Source: Mansonella perstans
Lineage: Eukaryota > Nematoda > Chromadorea > Rhabditida > Onchocercidae
NCBI GenBank assembly: GCA_037074765.1
Contig: JBAMDO010000130.1
Location: 94,226 to 158,225 of the forward strand
DNA length: 64,000 nt
Direction of reading: 5' to 3'
The notes under the pieces are model-generated. The model saw only the letters and a list, made by a program, of their open reading frames with translations, searched no databases and had not been told where the DNA came from. Positions within the stretch are counted from its first letter, which is position 1. The number at the start of each line of letters is the position of its first letter. The position numbers and the translations under genes were made by a program. Shown piece after piece: positions 12,022 to 28,400 of this stretch.

Positions 12022-15000
12022 TTATTATATATCACAACGGGTAATTACTGTGACAATTTTCTTATGTTATTTTGTAATAAAGTTATTTGAAATCTTCATC
12101 TTCTTTTAGACAGTATTCTTTTTTTTTTTTTCTTACATTTGCAATTATTTCAATTAATTGAAATAGAATTTTTACAGATTTCAATTTGTTCGCTTGTACT
12201 TTTTTTTTTTGGCCTCATTTTGTTATTAATAATTCGCATCTGTAATTTATTGAACATAAAACAGTGAAGCGTATTTATTGAATGGAATAGTCACACTCAT
12301 ACATGATTCTCATAATTATGAATCAATTAGAAAAATTAATTAAATTTTCTATGTAATTATTATATCCATTCTGGTATTTTCACATACACAGTTGAATATG
12401 GGAATCATGAAATTATAAACGCTCTCATATCTGAAAGCCAAAAAAGGATCTAGTCTTGTTTTAAAATTATATTAACTCTACAATACTGTTGAACTTTGAA
12501 CTTACATTACAGTTTCTTTTAGCAACTGTTTATCATTCTTTTTATTTATTTATTTATATGCAAATGTATTTACTGCCTTTATCATCACCTTTTTTTCATG
12601 TAAATTAATGATTAGGATCGATTTCTGTATAAATTATGCATTTAGAAATAATCCGCCATAGAAGCTTTATGTATGTAAAATAATAACGAAATTTGACTTT
12701 ACTGGAAGAGATGTAGGGTATGTTATATTTTCAACCAAAACATTTGTTGTTCTTAAATGTTTTTAATATCCTTAGATGTTTTTGAATGTCCTGAAATATG
12801 TTTGATATCCTGAAGTGTTTTGAAATGACCATTTGTAATCCTCAAAGTAACATTCCGAGTAATTCTCAAATGTAACATTCCGATATAATTCATGGTATGA
12901 CTTTGGAAAAAATTTATTGTTAAGAGTCAAGTAAAAGGTGAATATTTTCACTAGGAACAGTCATCAATGATAATAAGTCTAACTGGACTAGCTATATCGT
13001 TCAATAGAATGAATATCTCTCATGGCTATTCTGTCCATCAATATCAGATAAATGGAATAGCATGATGCAACTGATCACATGACGATTTGATATGGATGTT
13101 GGAAAATCAATAATTTACATAATTTTATGGCATGCCTTTTCAAAGATATTTTTCTCTAAAGGGAATATAAATGCTGAGTGCTCTTTTCATTCAAGAAATT
13201 CTACAGTTCACTCTTCGAGGCATTATCATCAATCTATACTGTTTCGAGAAAAGCGGAGACTGCTGTTTTGAAACCTTTCGAGGTGGAGATTCTTTGGTGG
13301 AAACCGCTTTAATCGCAGTGGCTTGAACCGGGCAAAAGTCGTAACAAGGTTCCGTAAGTAAACGTGCAAAAGGATCATTATTCAGGAAAAGTCTTAACAA
13401 GGTTCCGTGGGTAAACCTGCGAAAGGATCATTATTCAGCTTCAAAAAAAATAACATAACAACAATTATTTTATCCATAATTATTATTACTGTCACTGAAT
13501 ACCTGAAACTGAAACTTTACTTTTATTAGATCTTTCAAATTAACAAAAAGAAGTAGGTAAGAGGTATAAATAAACAACATTCTTTGTTCTAAAAGTGTCA
13601 TCAGATAAGTATCATGCGTGACAAGAAAGATTAGGAATGATTAGATTAGAAAGATTAGGTAACAGTCAGCCTCTTTACTTTTATCATCAGAGAAATGAAA
13701 ATCATCTCTCCTTGATACCACTGTTTATATGGGTTAGTAACTAACTATTCCTACATTCATATCAAAAAGACTGTATGATCAATGATCGGCATAACTGATA
13801 ACTGATGTCCTATCATTGTGACTATTTCTTGAATGAAGCAATTGTCGCATTATCGTAATCAAAATTACACTAAAATAAACTGAAGTACATAAAATTAAGG
13901 CGATGAAGGGAGATATAAATAAACAATCGTTATGATTTTATAAAAAGATTTCGAGTACTTATACATGATTCCAGATAAGACAAAGTACATGATAATCACA
14001 TGAATCATCTTCATAATGATTCTAGAGGAATTTACCAAAACTCTACCTGTAATCCTTGTCACATATATATGAAAAAAAAAACCCCCACAATCAGTTTTTA
14101 TAATCAAGCATTCAATCGTATTCTATTTTTATCTGTCACCAGTCTGATCATCAGCAGTATAATTCTTTCATTTATGACAATCAATTATTAACCGAAATCA
14201 AGAACATGGATTTATCAATCAAAATTAATCATATTGTTAATTGTACAACTTATATCAATTGTAAATTAATAATATTGCATAAGGTATAAAATTATAACTA
14301 TAATGATAAACAATATAAAAAATATAATTTAGTGATATGAGTGATATTATCTACTGATAATAGTGAATGCAAACTCGATGAATGGGAAGCTAATTAAACT
14401 TCTTAATGAAATTAAAGAATTGGATTTGAGATCATTTGATGAATCAGTTATCATCTCACAATAAATTATGCATGCATTATGCAACACGAGGAAAAATTAA
14501 TGGAAAACGATAAAACAGAAAAATAAGGAAGAATACAAAATGATGAATGGAATATTCAATCCTAATAAGTCAAGAAATGGAAGCAATTGCGATTCTAAAT
14601 TAATTTAAGGATGATTTAGAGCAAGAAAGATGTCGACAGTTATAAAGTTTGATTAATCTTACGATTGGCCAGTTCGCTATCGTAAACTATCGTAAAATCG
14701 AGCTATAATCGAACTCTCCAATAAGCATTTACGCTAATTTATTCCCAACAGTATCATCAATAAAAGCGTGACCAGCTAGAAGCTATATTCGAACTATTAT
14801 TCATTGAATTACCGATTAAATTTTGCATATTTGTAATAAATTATTTACTAAAAAATAGCGACTACTCATAGAAGGAATCCTTTTTTACGCAGTTATTCAT
14901 TCGAAAGTGGCTGTTTCGTGGCAAGAAATTGATTCCTATTACAAAGGTTAATAGATTATCAAAGGTTAATTAGATCATCTTCAGGATAACCTGAAAATAT

Positions 15001-15117
15001 GTGACTAATGGAATTGTTCAGGATCAGTTCATATTTATTGATATTATTTGATATTTTAATCTTTCATCTAAATTTTAAATGAATTTTCAGACTTTAAAGA
15101 TTAATAGAGAAAAAAGA
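11966..15117. other. Gene-free interval with an rRNA relic
   Basis: Apart from the 18S-derived fragment at 13241-13439, I see only AT-rich sequence, homopolymer runs and short spurious frames. A likely poly(A) signal for the GT92 gene (AATAAA-type) lies near 12075. The SL-type acceptor for the next gene is at 15081-15090. Confidence 0.5.
13241..13439 (+). pseudogene. 18S rRNA 3'-end fragment with its terminus duplicated in tandem
   Basis: 13241-13380 reads as the end of a eukaryotic small-subunit rRNA: TTTCGAGAAA, GGAGACTGCTGTT, GGTGGAAACCGCTTTAATCG, then CAGTGGCTTGAACCGGGCAA and GTCGTAACAAGG. The last 53 bp, ending GGATCATTATTCAG, are repeated: 13334-13386 and 13387-13439. Both units carry different changes from the conserved terminus: GTAAGTAAACGTGCAAAAGG in the first, GTCTTAAC and GTGGGTAAACC in the second. 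Recognisable rRNA stops at about 13241 and there is no 5.8S/ITS continuation, so this is a decayed fragment, not a working rDNA unit. The 69-codon frame on the opposite strand is a by-product. Confidence 0.9.
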
Positions 15118-15871
15118 ATGACTTTAACGACAATTGTATCATTTTTATGTGCTGCGCTAAATATTTCCTATACAGTTGCTATATTAATTGTATGCGTTAA
15201 AAAACAAAAGGTTGACACTTAGTAACTTTCATAATGTCATATTGAAAACTGATGCCCACGTTTACTTCTATCATTAGTAGAGATTTCATGGAAAAATTTA
15301 CCTTATCAGGAAAACTTGTTCAGATCAGAACTATTTTGATAATTCTTCATTCCTTCACTTTGGGGCAAAGTTGTAGCCGATTTAATTGAGCCACAACAGA
15401 ATCTCTCATCCCGCCTTTATCTTTTACTCCATTCATGCTTTTCATCTCTCATCTACGAAGCCAATATTGCATCCAAACCGAATATCAAAACAAAAAAACA
15501 CCAACACTGCCGGTTCCTTTAAACAAGTGGAATACTCCTCCAATTTCTCAAACATTTGTTCAATGCTAAGTCTCCCGTTTTCATTGTTATAGGAAAAGAA
15601 AATGTACAAGCCGAAAAAACAAAAAAATTGCCCCTTCATATTAAATGTGAAATCTTCGAGAATGCAAATGAAATATAAATTTCATTTTCCAAAAATTGAA
15701 GAAAACTTTTTTTTTGGAATCTTAAAATCAAATTGAATATTGAGATAGAATACATACATTATTGCTAATCATTTACAAAAGATTTCCTTTTTTTAGACGA
15801 AAGAGAAAAGTGAACAGCAACAACAACAACAGCAACAACAACAACAACAGCAACAACAACAACAACAGCAA

Positions 15872-15902
<31 letters not shown>

Positions 15903-15904
15903 AT

Positions 15905-15939
<35 letters not shown>

Positions 15940-18575
15940 ACAACAACAACAGCAACTGCCAGAACCGTCAAAAAATTTAGAAGCAAATCAAAAACAAGCC
16001 TCTGGCTGTCCTCCCGCACCAAAAGATGCAGTTGCTACAGGAGCAGAAACCAAAGCACCTAAACAAGTGCTGCAGCAAAATGGAAATGCACCTAATCAGC
16101 AAATAATCAATAATGTTAGTTTAAAAAAAAATGTTGCAGTGACCGAGATGTCTGAGAACTCTGGGAACACATACCGTGAAGATAACTCCAAGAGTTACTA
16201 GAGAATCTTAAAACTATAAGAGAATCCTGAAACTATCGCGATATCATTCAGATCAGAACGATATCATTCAGATCAGAACTGTATATCAAAAATTGATTAA
16301 GATTTGGATTAGAAATACAATAGCCGAACTCTGCAATATGCTTACATTTACATGTAAAACTAAAAGTTTCACAATATATTTCTGATTTAAAAAAGAATTG
16401 TTTTTCTTCTGAAGTATTTATTGAACTATCTTAAACGCAAAATCTGTTTCATCATTTGTTTTTCCCATTTTTTTTTCTTTTTTTGGAAAAGCAAATAAAA
16501 TTAAATTTGTCAAATATACGCTTTTTAAAATAATTATCAATATAGGAATTTGTTCAGAAATTAGAGAAAATTTTTAACATATATAAATGATATGGAAATG
16601 CTATGCCATTTGAAGATTTTAATGCCAGTTAGTTTCAATGAAATTTTTTAACAAATTGTAGAGCGAAGAGAATGCCGACAATAGATTTTGTTTTGAGGTC
16701 AATTTAATAATAATTTAAATAAAAATTAAGGCATAGAGAAACATGAACATTTCTTTGAGAGAGAGAGTTATGATAGGAACACATATTTCCCAAAGATAGT
16801 TATATCAACATTTTTTGATTCGATCCATAAATTTATATTCAGGAAAGCGTACAACGAACACAACCAAGTAAACCAATAAGCGGTGAGCAAAAAGATAAGC
16901 AAAGAAATCTGTTAAAGGTTTACTGAATTTTTTTTTTTTTTTTTTTTTTTGTTGCAAAATTCTAACAATTTATGGTAAATTTTTCAAGAAGAGAATGATT
17001 GAAATGAGAGAAAATAAATTAAATGTAAGAAGACAATGAAATTTTTAGAGGGTAAAAGATAGAACGAAGAAAAATGATGGAAAAGTACACGAACAGTATG
17101 TAAGCTTGCTATTGCTATTATTTACAAAGTTTTCTTGTATTAATGAATTGATAAGTTGTGTGGACAGCTTTTAAACTGTTACAACAAGTGTGAAGATGAA
17201 TTCTATAAAAACAAACTTTCGCACAAGGCATTTAATTAATAATACTATTAAAATTCTATAATGTTAATTTCAGGTATAATATTTCAGTTATAACAGGTAT
17301 AATATCAATAATAAGAATACTTTTTGACATTGAGTATTAAATGAATTAAATTTCCTATTACAACCCCACAGTTAATCAGTAACACAATAATAAGTGAATA
17401 AAATAGTTAAAGTTACATCTCTGATAGTTTTATGGAAATAATCTGAATGAATATTTGTTTTAATTCATATCACCGCTTTCACTTTGATAAAGGAATTCCA
17501 AATAATGTTAACAGCCGAAAAAGAAACTTTCAGAAATCAGTGAAACGGCGAAAAAAAGTAACAGATAAACCAATGAAATCAAATGGCATAGCACCAACGC
17601 AAATTCAAACGGAAGAACAATCAGAGAATGAACAGGTTGATATTTGTGAAATTATATCTAATTAATGATGTAAACTAATTAATCCAATTAATGATATAAA
17701 CACAATAACAAGTAGCTTCAGTAGATTGTAAAACGTTGCAAGAAGTTAGCATCTATATTTATCATATCAGTTATTTCATATCTCACTTTATCATTTATCA
17801 TATCTCACTGTCATTACATATTTCCTTATAACTATTATAATCACTATCATGATACAAAATTATTATCATCAATACTACTGACGATTCTTTTTTTTAATGC
17901 GATCTTTGGAAAATATTTTGACTAAAAATTTTCTCTAAAAAGCAATATTTTGGCAATTCTATGTGATTGTTTTCATTTTTGTTAGATGATAACAAGTCAT
18001 TATCATCCTCCAGATGATAACCTCCATAGATATCCTTTCAAATCTCTCAGTATCAGTCTTTTTTTTAATTAATTACTTCATAGATTACAATATAGTAAAA
18101 ATATATCTAAATTTAATTCGATGATCAAATGATATCAAGTGCAATATACAATTTCATATTCTTATCAAAATCGTCAAATGTTATTTCCTCAATGAATTTT
18201 CGACTTTTTTTTTTCACAATTATGAATTGTTTTTTTGTAATAATTGTAGATTTGCTAAATATCAATCGTTCATTTTTGTTTTTCAACATTCATTGAAAAT
18301 TTCAATTATTTTTTGTTTTTTTTTTTTTATTATTGTTTTTTAATTTTATTAATTTTTGTGTTGTTGATTGTATTGTTTGGTGAAGAGTTTTTGTTTTTTA
18401 GCTAGCCAATAATTATTTTCAAATTCAATTCCATATTAGTAAATAATTTTTAATAAGAGATTTATAGAGAAGAAAGGAGGAAGAAGAGGATGAAGATGAA
18501 GAGCCTGAAGATGATACAATGAAAGGTATCGCTTCGCTGCAACAAAATCCTAATATTGTCTCCATTGAAGAATAA
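15118..18575 (+). CDS. Unrecognised single-pass membrane protein with polyglutamine tract and acidic tail
   Basis: Five exons, all meeting in phase 0: 15118-15210, 15797-16114, 16843-16917, 17534-17635, 18468-18575; 231 aa. Residues 1-31 are a hydrophobic segment ending in CVKKQK, like a signal anchor or uncleaved TM helix. Then TKEKSE leads into 47 codons that are all Gln (mixed CAA/CAG) except one His (15815-15955). A hydrophilic region with a basic patch (KSVKRRKK) and an acidic cluster (EEEEDEDEEPEDD) ends in NIVSIEE. The start is preceded by AATTTTCAG at 15082-15090, a likely trans-splice acceptor. Without splicing at 16114 the frame stops at 16199-16201, giving 165 aa. mys-1 starts 391 bp downstream on the same strand, compatible with an operon. 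I do not recognise the family; the exon joins rest on splice signals and phase only. Confidence 0.6.
15815..15955 (+). repeat. CAA/CAG polyglutamine repeat in coding sequence
   Basis: 47 codons of interleaved CAA and CAG, with one CAT, in the exon 2 reading frame. Other frames give poly-Asn/Ser or, on the reverse strand, poly-Leu/Val. The Gln frame is the one that continues into non-repetitive sequence after the tract. Confidence 0.9.
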
Positions 18576-18965
18576 CTATCTTTTATCTATGATCAGTTAT
18601 TTTCTGTCATCTCAATCAGTTATCAATAAACAAACAATGCTGACCTCTTTTGACCTCTTACCTTTAGCTTTCATATGAAAATACTAGGTGAAACTCTCTG
18701 CAACTTACCCATCCTCTCTGCCACATTTCAATGGACTATTGATAATGATTCGGCCGCGTTAAGTCTTAGCATATTCTGCGCGCTTTTTATTTTTCGAAAT
18801 TTCTGTGGACACGTACGTGTACCAATCATTAATGATGTTATCATAGAAATAATGCATTATTTGTGAAATATTGGATTAGATTAGTTATTAAGTGAAATTT
18901 AAAAATTTTTGTCATCGTATTTTTCTCACAAATTTATATTTTAACTTGTAATTTTAGCAGTAAAA

Positions 18966-21908
<2,943 letters not shown>

Positions 21909-22453
21909 ATGATGTATTTTGATATATTGTACATTTACGTTAATTTATTTCTTTCTATCCTGTTTGTATATATTACCTGTTTTTCTGTTACACTTCTCCA
22001 ATAATGCATACCATTCAGAAGGAGCCGTAAAAACTTTAAGTCATACTAATAGTTGAATCTCAATTCCGGCTGAAATGAGTTATGTCTTTGTTTGCTATTT
22101 AACTTATATTGTTGCTGTTATATTATAAAATTGTAATTTATTGTTTCGTAGCTGTTCTAGTAAACAGTTTCCTTCCTAATCAATAGACCTTGCGTTCTAT
22201 TTCTATCTTGGTTTCGCAGGGAAATTCTGGATTTCTTCCTTAACCGATACAATATTTAAAGAGAGTATTGGGAAACTTCTATCTACAGTTATTCGTCATC
22301 AAAGATTTACGAGAGGATGAATGATTCCGAATTCGTCATTGTGATCCTTATAAGGACTTAAACATAACGCATTATCTTATATTATCCGATACTGTAGTTG
22401 CTTATTTTTTGTAAAAGTTATCAACTAAACATATAGGAGTTTCAGATATTCAT
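21909..22453. other. Spacer between mys-1 and the FANCM-like gene
   Basis: About 545 bp with no ORF of note. TTTCAG at 22440-22445, nine bases before the next start codon, is a plausible cis or SL trans-splice acceptor. Distance and strand are compatible with co-transcription, which the sequence alone cannot settle. Confidence 0.5.
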
Positions 22454-25400
22454 ATGGAACCTTTTGGGTTTGCTCATTTAAGAGGTGTGGAGACGATGAG
22501 TATAGTACCGACGATATCTAATCGAAAATACAAAAAGAAGGGCTTAGATATATCAAAGTGAGTGTTGTTTAGCTTCATTGCTTTCTCTTTTCACAATCTT
22601 TTAAATAACAAACATTGGAAAATTGAGTGTGTGTATGTATCTATATATATTATGTATGTAATTCTTCCTCTAATGTATTCTTAAATGATATTATTGATCG
22701 TAAAGCATGAATTTTTCCACTTTAATTTTAAAGACTTCTCCATTCTAATCTCAATTTTTGCTTTAAAATCTTCGCTATCTGTTGTTTTTTATAGGTTGAC
22801 AAAATCCCAGCAATTATCGATACGTCATCTGTACTATCCCGTAAATATGCCCGTTTGTTCTTATCAAAAGAGGCTAATTTTAGAATCTTTATATAACAAT
22901 ATGCTAATAGCACTACCAAAAGAACTGGATACTTTCTTCGTTGCTGCTATTGCTATGCTCAATTTTCATAGGTAATTATTAATTTGTTTGCTATGTGTAA
23001 GAATCCTTACTCGGCGTGTTGTTTTCTTAATTAGACAGTTGGCAATTATTGATTATTAATCAATCATTAATCAAACAACTGATGAATAAGATTTGCAATG
23101 TTTGACCTTTGAACTGCATGTTTTCAAATTTTTTAAAACATGGAATTAAAACAACTTTTCTTTTTTTTTTTTTTTTTTTTTGAGATTAACTATTCTTACT
23201 TTGTGTTTTCTGAAGGATTTAAGTAATAAATTTTATATTTGATATTTTCCCTTTCCTTTTCCTTATATGATGAATATGCAATAAATTTCAAATGTATCAT
23301 TCATAAATATAGAACAAATAAATAACTACTAAAATAATATTACAAAAAAACTTATTGCTAAAAAATGTTTCATATGGTTTCCGGAGCAAAAAATACTATG
23401 TATATGCAAGAATGCCGAATCATCATTGAATGCTGCAAAACGATTCGTTGAAATTACGGGTTATTCACAAGGGATTTGCACATATGTTAATTTGAAAAAA
23501 TGTGATCGCTATTTGAAATGGATTCAACAGGATATTATATTTGCTACTGCAGAGGTTTTTGCATTTCCTTTTTTTCTTCTTGATTAATAAAAAATAGACG
23601 ATTATGAATTAATTTAAAACTAATAGACCAATAGGGAAAGGATTTTGTTAGCGATTTTCCTTGCATATAGAAAATCTTTTTGCAGACATGGAATAAAAGT
23701 TAGATCTTTTAATTAGTTAATTAACTGAATAATAGGAGAACTTTTTAAGAAATGCTGAAATAACTTCTCGGTATTTTTTTCTTTTTTGTTAATCCTTAAT
23801 GGGAACCATCAAAATTAAGAATGCACGATGTATTGAAGACTCCGAAATAAATAAGACGAATAAGCAATTCAGCTCAGATAATTAGCATCTACTACGAACA
23901 AATTAAGTTACACAGCCAGTAATTATGTATTTTTGCATTATTTTATGAATTTATCGTTGCTTTTTTGTATTCATTGAATTTAAAACAAAATTTAAACGTA
24001 CTCTAACGTACTAATTTGGAACAAAATTTAAAACTTATAATGGATGCAAAAAAAAACCATCAAATTATAAAAAGATACTAATTGTATAAATATAAAACAT
24101 CGATTCGATTTTTTTCTTTGATATTCCTGGCTTATTTATGTTTAGTTCATCACTTTGATCCATTTTGACACTAAAATACTGCCTCAGTCAAATTTTAATC
24201 CACTGGAAATTCCATTTGTTAGCGTGTAAGAGGGTTCTACATTGATTTCGATGAGCTTTACAATCAATGGACTAAGCTACTTGAAAAAATTTTCTCTAAA
24301 ATTACCGTTGCACTAATTCTTTGTGTCGCACATTAAAAAAACGGATCTTCTATTCAATAGTAGGAAAATTTTAATCAGTCCTAAATATTGCAATTAATCA
24401 TTACATAGTAGCTTCGAAATTTCTGAAATAGTAACTGAAGGAATATTTGCTTTCAATATAAAGAGACATCTTTTCAATTTTTATATTTAAAAATTAACTG
24501 TCTTTCATTTTAAAATTTCAACGAAACACTTTAGAGCTAAATTGGCGGAACTTTTTAGATTCTGTTTTAAAAGTCAATTGTTAGGCTTAGGCTGCTCTAT
24601 CACTGAAAAAAATCGGAAGTATTAGTTACAGTCTGCGCATACTATTTCATTGGTTTCCGTTGAAACCGTGGAGATATTTTAGAAGGCTGTTTTCTTCTTC
24701 TTGAAGGCATTTTCAATTCGCTTATTAGAAATATTCTCCTAAAAAGCTAATTTTGTTGATTTATATTTCAAAAAAAAAAAAAAAAGGAAGCCAGAAAGAT
24801 AGTAATTAATTTTTTACATATATCTTTTGTTGTTTTGAAATCAAATTAACATTTGTTATTAAATTTAATAAGTAATGAATTCAGTTTATGTTTGCAGCAT
24901 GCATCCATTTGACGATAAGTAAAATCATCGCTTATGATAAATTTTTAGTGAAATTTTAAAATCTTTTTGAAATATGTTCAGAAAATTAAGTTTGCCATAT
25001 GCATCTTTTGCATCTGAAATATGTTGTTGCAGATCTTGGAAACATAAAAAGTTATATAACTGTTGAGTTGTTGTTTCATATAATGAAAATGATTAATAAA
25101 ATGTGACAATTTAATTTGTTAAATGACAAAGTTATGTGCTTCAATGGATGTTTGCAAATATTACTAGTCATTTGAAGATCCAATGAAATCGCTTAATTTA
25201 TTTTTTAATTTATTCTCGAAATATTTTAATTCATAAGAATTGGTTGATTGATATGGTTTTTGTGCTTCTGTGATAATCCATTGAGTTCCTTCCTCTTTAA
25301 TTAAGGAATTGTTAATTAATTTAATTAAAGACCAATTAATTAAGGAATTGTCAGAGTAATAAAAAGTAAACAATGATAAATTAAAGAGCAATAATGATCA

Positions 25401-28400
25401 AACATCATTAATCATCTCTGGAAAAAAAGTAATGAGGACGGATAAAATCAGTAATGAGCAATGACACAAGACATCGTTTAAAAATGTCATTTTTTTAAAA
25501 TGAAAATTGAATTTTGAATTATTGTGTCATACTGTTATACTTTTTTTGTTGACAAAATAATTTCTAATATTTGAGCTGAATTTTATTTATTCAACAAAGT
25601 GAACATTCGGTTTTTCTAAGAGCTAATATTTTGACATTACATATATTTAATGCTTAGTAAGGAAAATTATGAATTTATGACAGTTGAGATAACTTGTAGC
25701 TAATTTCTTTCAATTGCGATTATTTCTCTTTAAGATTATTCGAGCAGTAAATGTGATTTGAGTTATTTGAGGTTTTTTTCGAGGCTATTCGGTCTCATAG
25801 CTCCTTAATTCTTCATTTAATTGAGCTTCCTTAATTTGACTTAGATACTGGTCAAAGACGATTAAAATATTTGTATTTTTTAGAGTATCATTGCTGATTT
25901 CATGGGCAAAGAAGAACTTTCAAAAATTTGCATGATAGTTGTAGAAGATGCTCATCGTGCTACTGCTGGTTCACATCCATTATCTGAATTAATTCGTAAT
26001 TGTATTCTTGAAAAGGTGAGAAGTTATTGATTGAATTAATTAATTGTAGTTTTTTTTTTTTTTTTGTACTAAATGATATATCATTAAAAATTATGATAGA
26101 ATAGAGATGGGAAAAATAAAAAATAGCACGGTGGTTCATACTTGTCCATAATTTAATTCTCCCATCATTTATTCAATTCATTTTTAATTCTGTCATTATT
26201 TATTCAATTCATTTTTAATTTTTTCACTATTTATTCAGTTTTTTTATTTTTATTTTGAAGTAAAGATATCTTTTTTTCTTTCAAGGCAAAATTTCGTGTA
26301 CTAGCTTATACGGATTGCAAATTGGATAAAGTTGGTCAATTACAATTAATTGTAATGAATCTCCAAATTGACTTAATTCGATCATTAAGCTCAATAAGAG
26401 AGGAAATTTCATCAATTTTTGCATCACCAAGGATGCATAAATTTCAAATTACCGTCAGCGATGATATACATCATGTTGGCAATGAACTGCTCAAAGTATT
26501 TCTTTTTTTACTTTTGTTAATTTTTTTTTTTTTGTTTTTGTCTGGAAGTTATTGGTAGAATTATGGATAAATTACAAATTTAGATTTTGAATGACTGTGA
26601 CTGAGAATAAATAGTAGTAATTATTATTGTTGATTACTGTAAGAAAGAAATTGCAATAATTTTTTCAAATAGATATGCTAAAAGTTTCATTAATACGATG
26701 ATCCCTATGCAGGCCTAAATTTAGTCATTACGGTTAATATAAATATGGATATATATATGAGTCTCTCTATTAATATGGGTCTAGGTATTACCAAAAGAAG
26801 CACATCAAAACTGCAGCAATGACTTGACTGTTGAAAACGAAAGCATGAAAGATTTTTTGATTTTTTCAAAATTTGATAATTAAACAAATATAGATGGATA
26901 TTTTATTAAGATAAAAAATAATTTTGGAGAGAATTTTTCTTAATACACCTGGCATCACCAGTATCCTGGCATCACCAGTATCCTGGCATACCATCATCCT
27001 GGCACCACCAATATCCTGGCATCACCAACATCCCTCAATAATTTTTAATTACTTTCGTTTCTTTTATTATCATTACACACTTTCAAGGTAATGGAACCAA
27101 TTGCATTGTTACTGTACGAAAGTGGCATATTTCCTACAGCTGATATAAAGAAGATTGCGAATTTTTCAATAAGTTATTTACGAAAGAAGATAGAAAATGA
27201 ACGAAGTCATTTGGCAGAAATTTATTGTGATTTTTTCGAACTTCTATCATCCTATGATATTCTGATGTGTGATGGTTTAACAGCTTTCAAAAATACTCTT
27301 CAAGGTGAAAATGATTTTTGAAATATTTACAATATTATTCATAAAACTTATAACTAATGCTGTTATGGCCAATCAATTTATATGAATTGCTTGTATTTTG
27401 TATTGAAAGCTATAAAATTTTTATCGATACATAAGTATTTTTCAGCATTATCTGCTCAAAGTAGAACAATTGATGAAATTATTCAATCAAGTGAGATTTT
27501 AAGAGAAGCTTGTTTTCCGTCGGAACATTCAACATCTGATCATTTGCAGTGTCATAAATTGGACATGCTGATTACATTGCTGACAAGAATTTCTACATAT
27601 TACAGTGTGTTTTATCTCATTACTGTACTTTTTATCTCGTTACAGTATGTTTTATCTTATTGCAATATATTATATTTCATTTCACTAGTTGTTTCAAAAA
27701 AAAAATCAATTATCATCATCTAATATAGATTTAAGAATTTTTAATATTTTCAGAGCAGCAGAAGTCAACAGTTATGGTGTTATGTAGAGAACGTGATTCC
27801 AAATTTGTGAACAGTCTTTTTGCATCGCTTAAAGCACGACTTTCTTTTGGATTTGCTTTCTTCCTCAATAAAAGTAATATTCTTGTTCAGTTAAAAAAAA
27901 AAAAAATCATTACTTCAATATTTACTATATTATTGTTTCTTTTCCTTTTGTAATTCATATTCTTTTCTGTCCCATCGATCTTTCTTTTTTTTGTATGTGT
28001 GTAACATTTCTTCTTTAATATTCATTTATTATTTACTTTTATGGTTTATTTTTTGTTCCAGAAAATCCAGATCATCAGGAAGTAATTTTGGAAAATTCGA
28101 TGAAAGTATGTATAGGTTACTTCCCTTTAGTAGCAATTTATTTTTGTTTAAAGCCTAACTATCTGATATCATTCATTATAAAGAATACACTTATATTCAT
28201 TCATATATTTATTGTAGTAAATATTTGATGGTTTTTTTTTTTACAGAATAAACTATGCAATATTATCATTGTACCATGTGGTTCGGATGTAATTGAAATC
28301 GATGTTGGATATGTGGATTCAATAATTTGTATGGATGAAGGGTTTGTATTTTTAGTTAGTTCTTGGCAATGATCGATCAGATATACCAACTTTGTGGTTT

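Noticed and set aside
13191..13400. 69-codon frame on the minus strand
   Set aside because: It is antisense to the rRNA relic; conserved rRNA bases explain the open frame.
15762..16022. Asn/Ser-rich forward frame and Leu/Val-rich reverse frames over the CAA/CAG tract
   Set aside because: The Gln frame is the one that continues into non-repetitive sequence and joins neighbouring exons in phase.
23555..25883. A nested gene in the 2.3 kb FANCM-like intron 3
   Set aside because: Only short AT-rich frames on both strands; nothing with motifs or exon structure.
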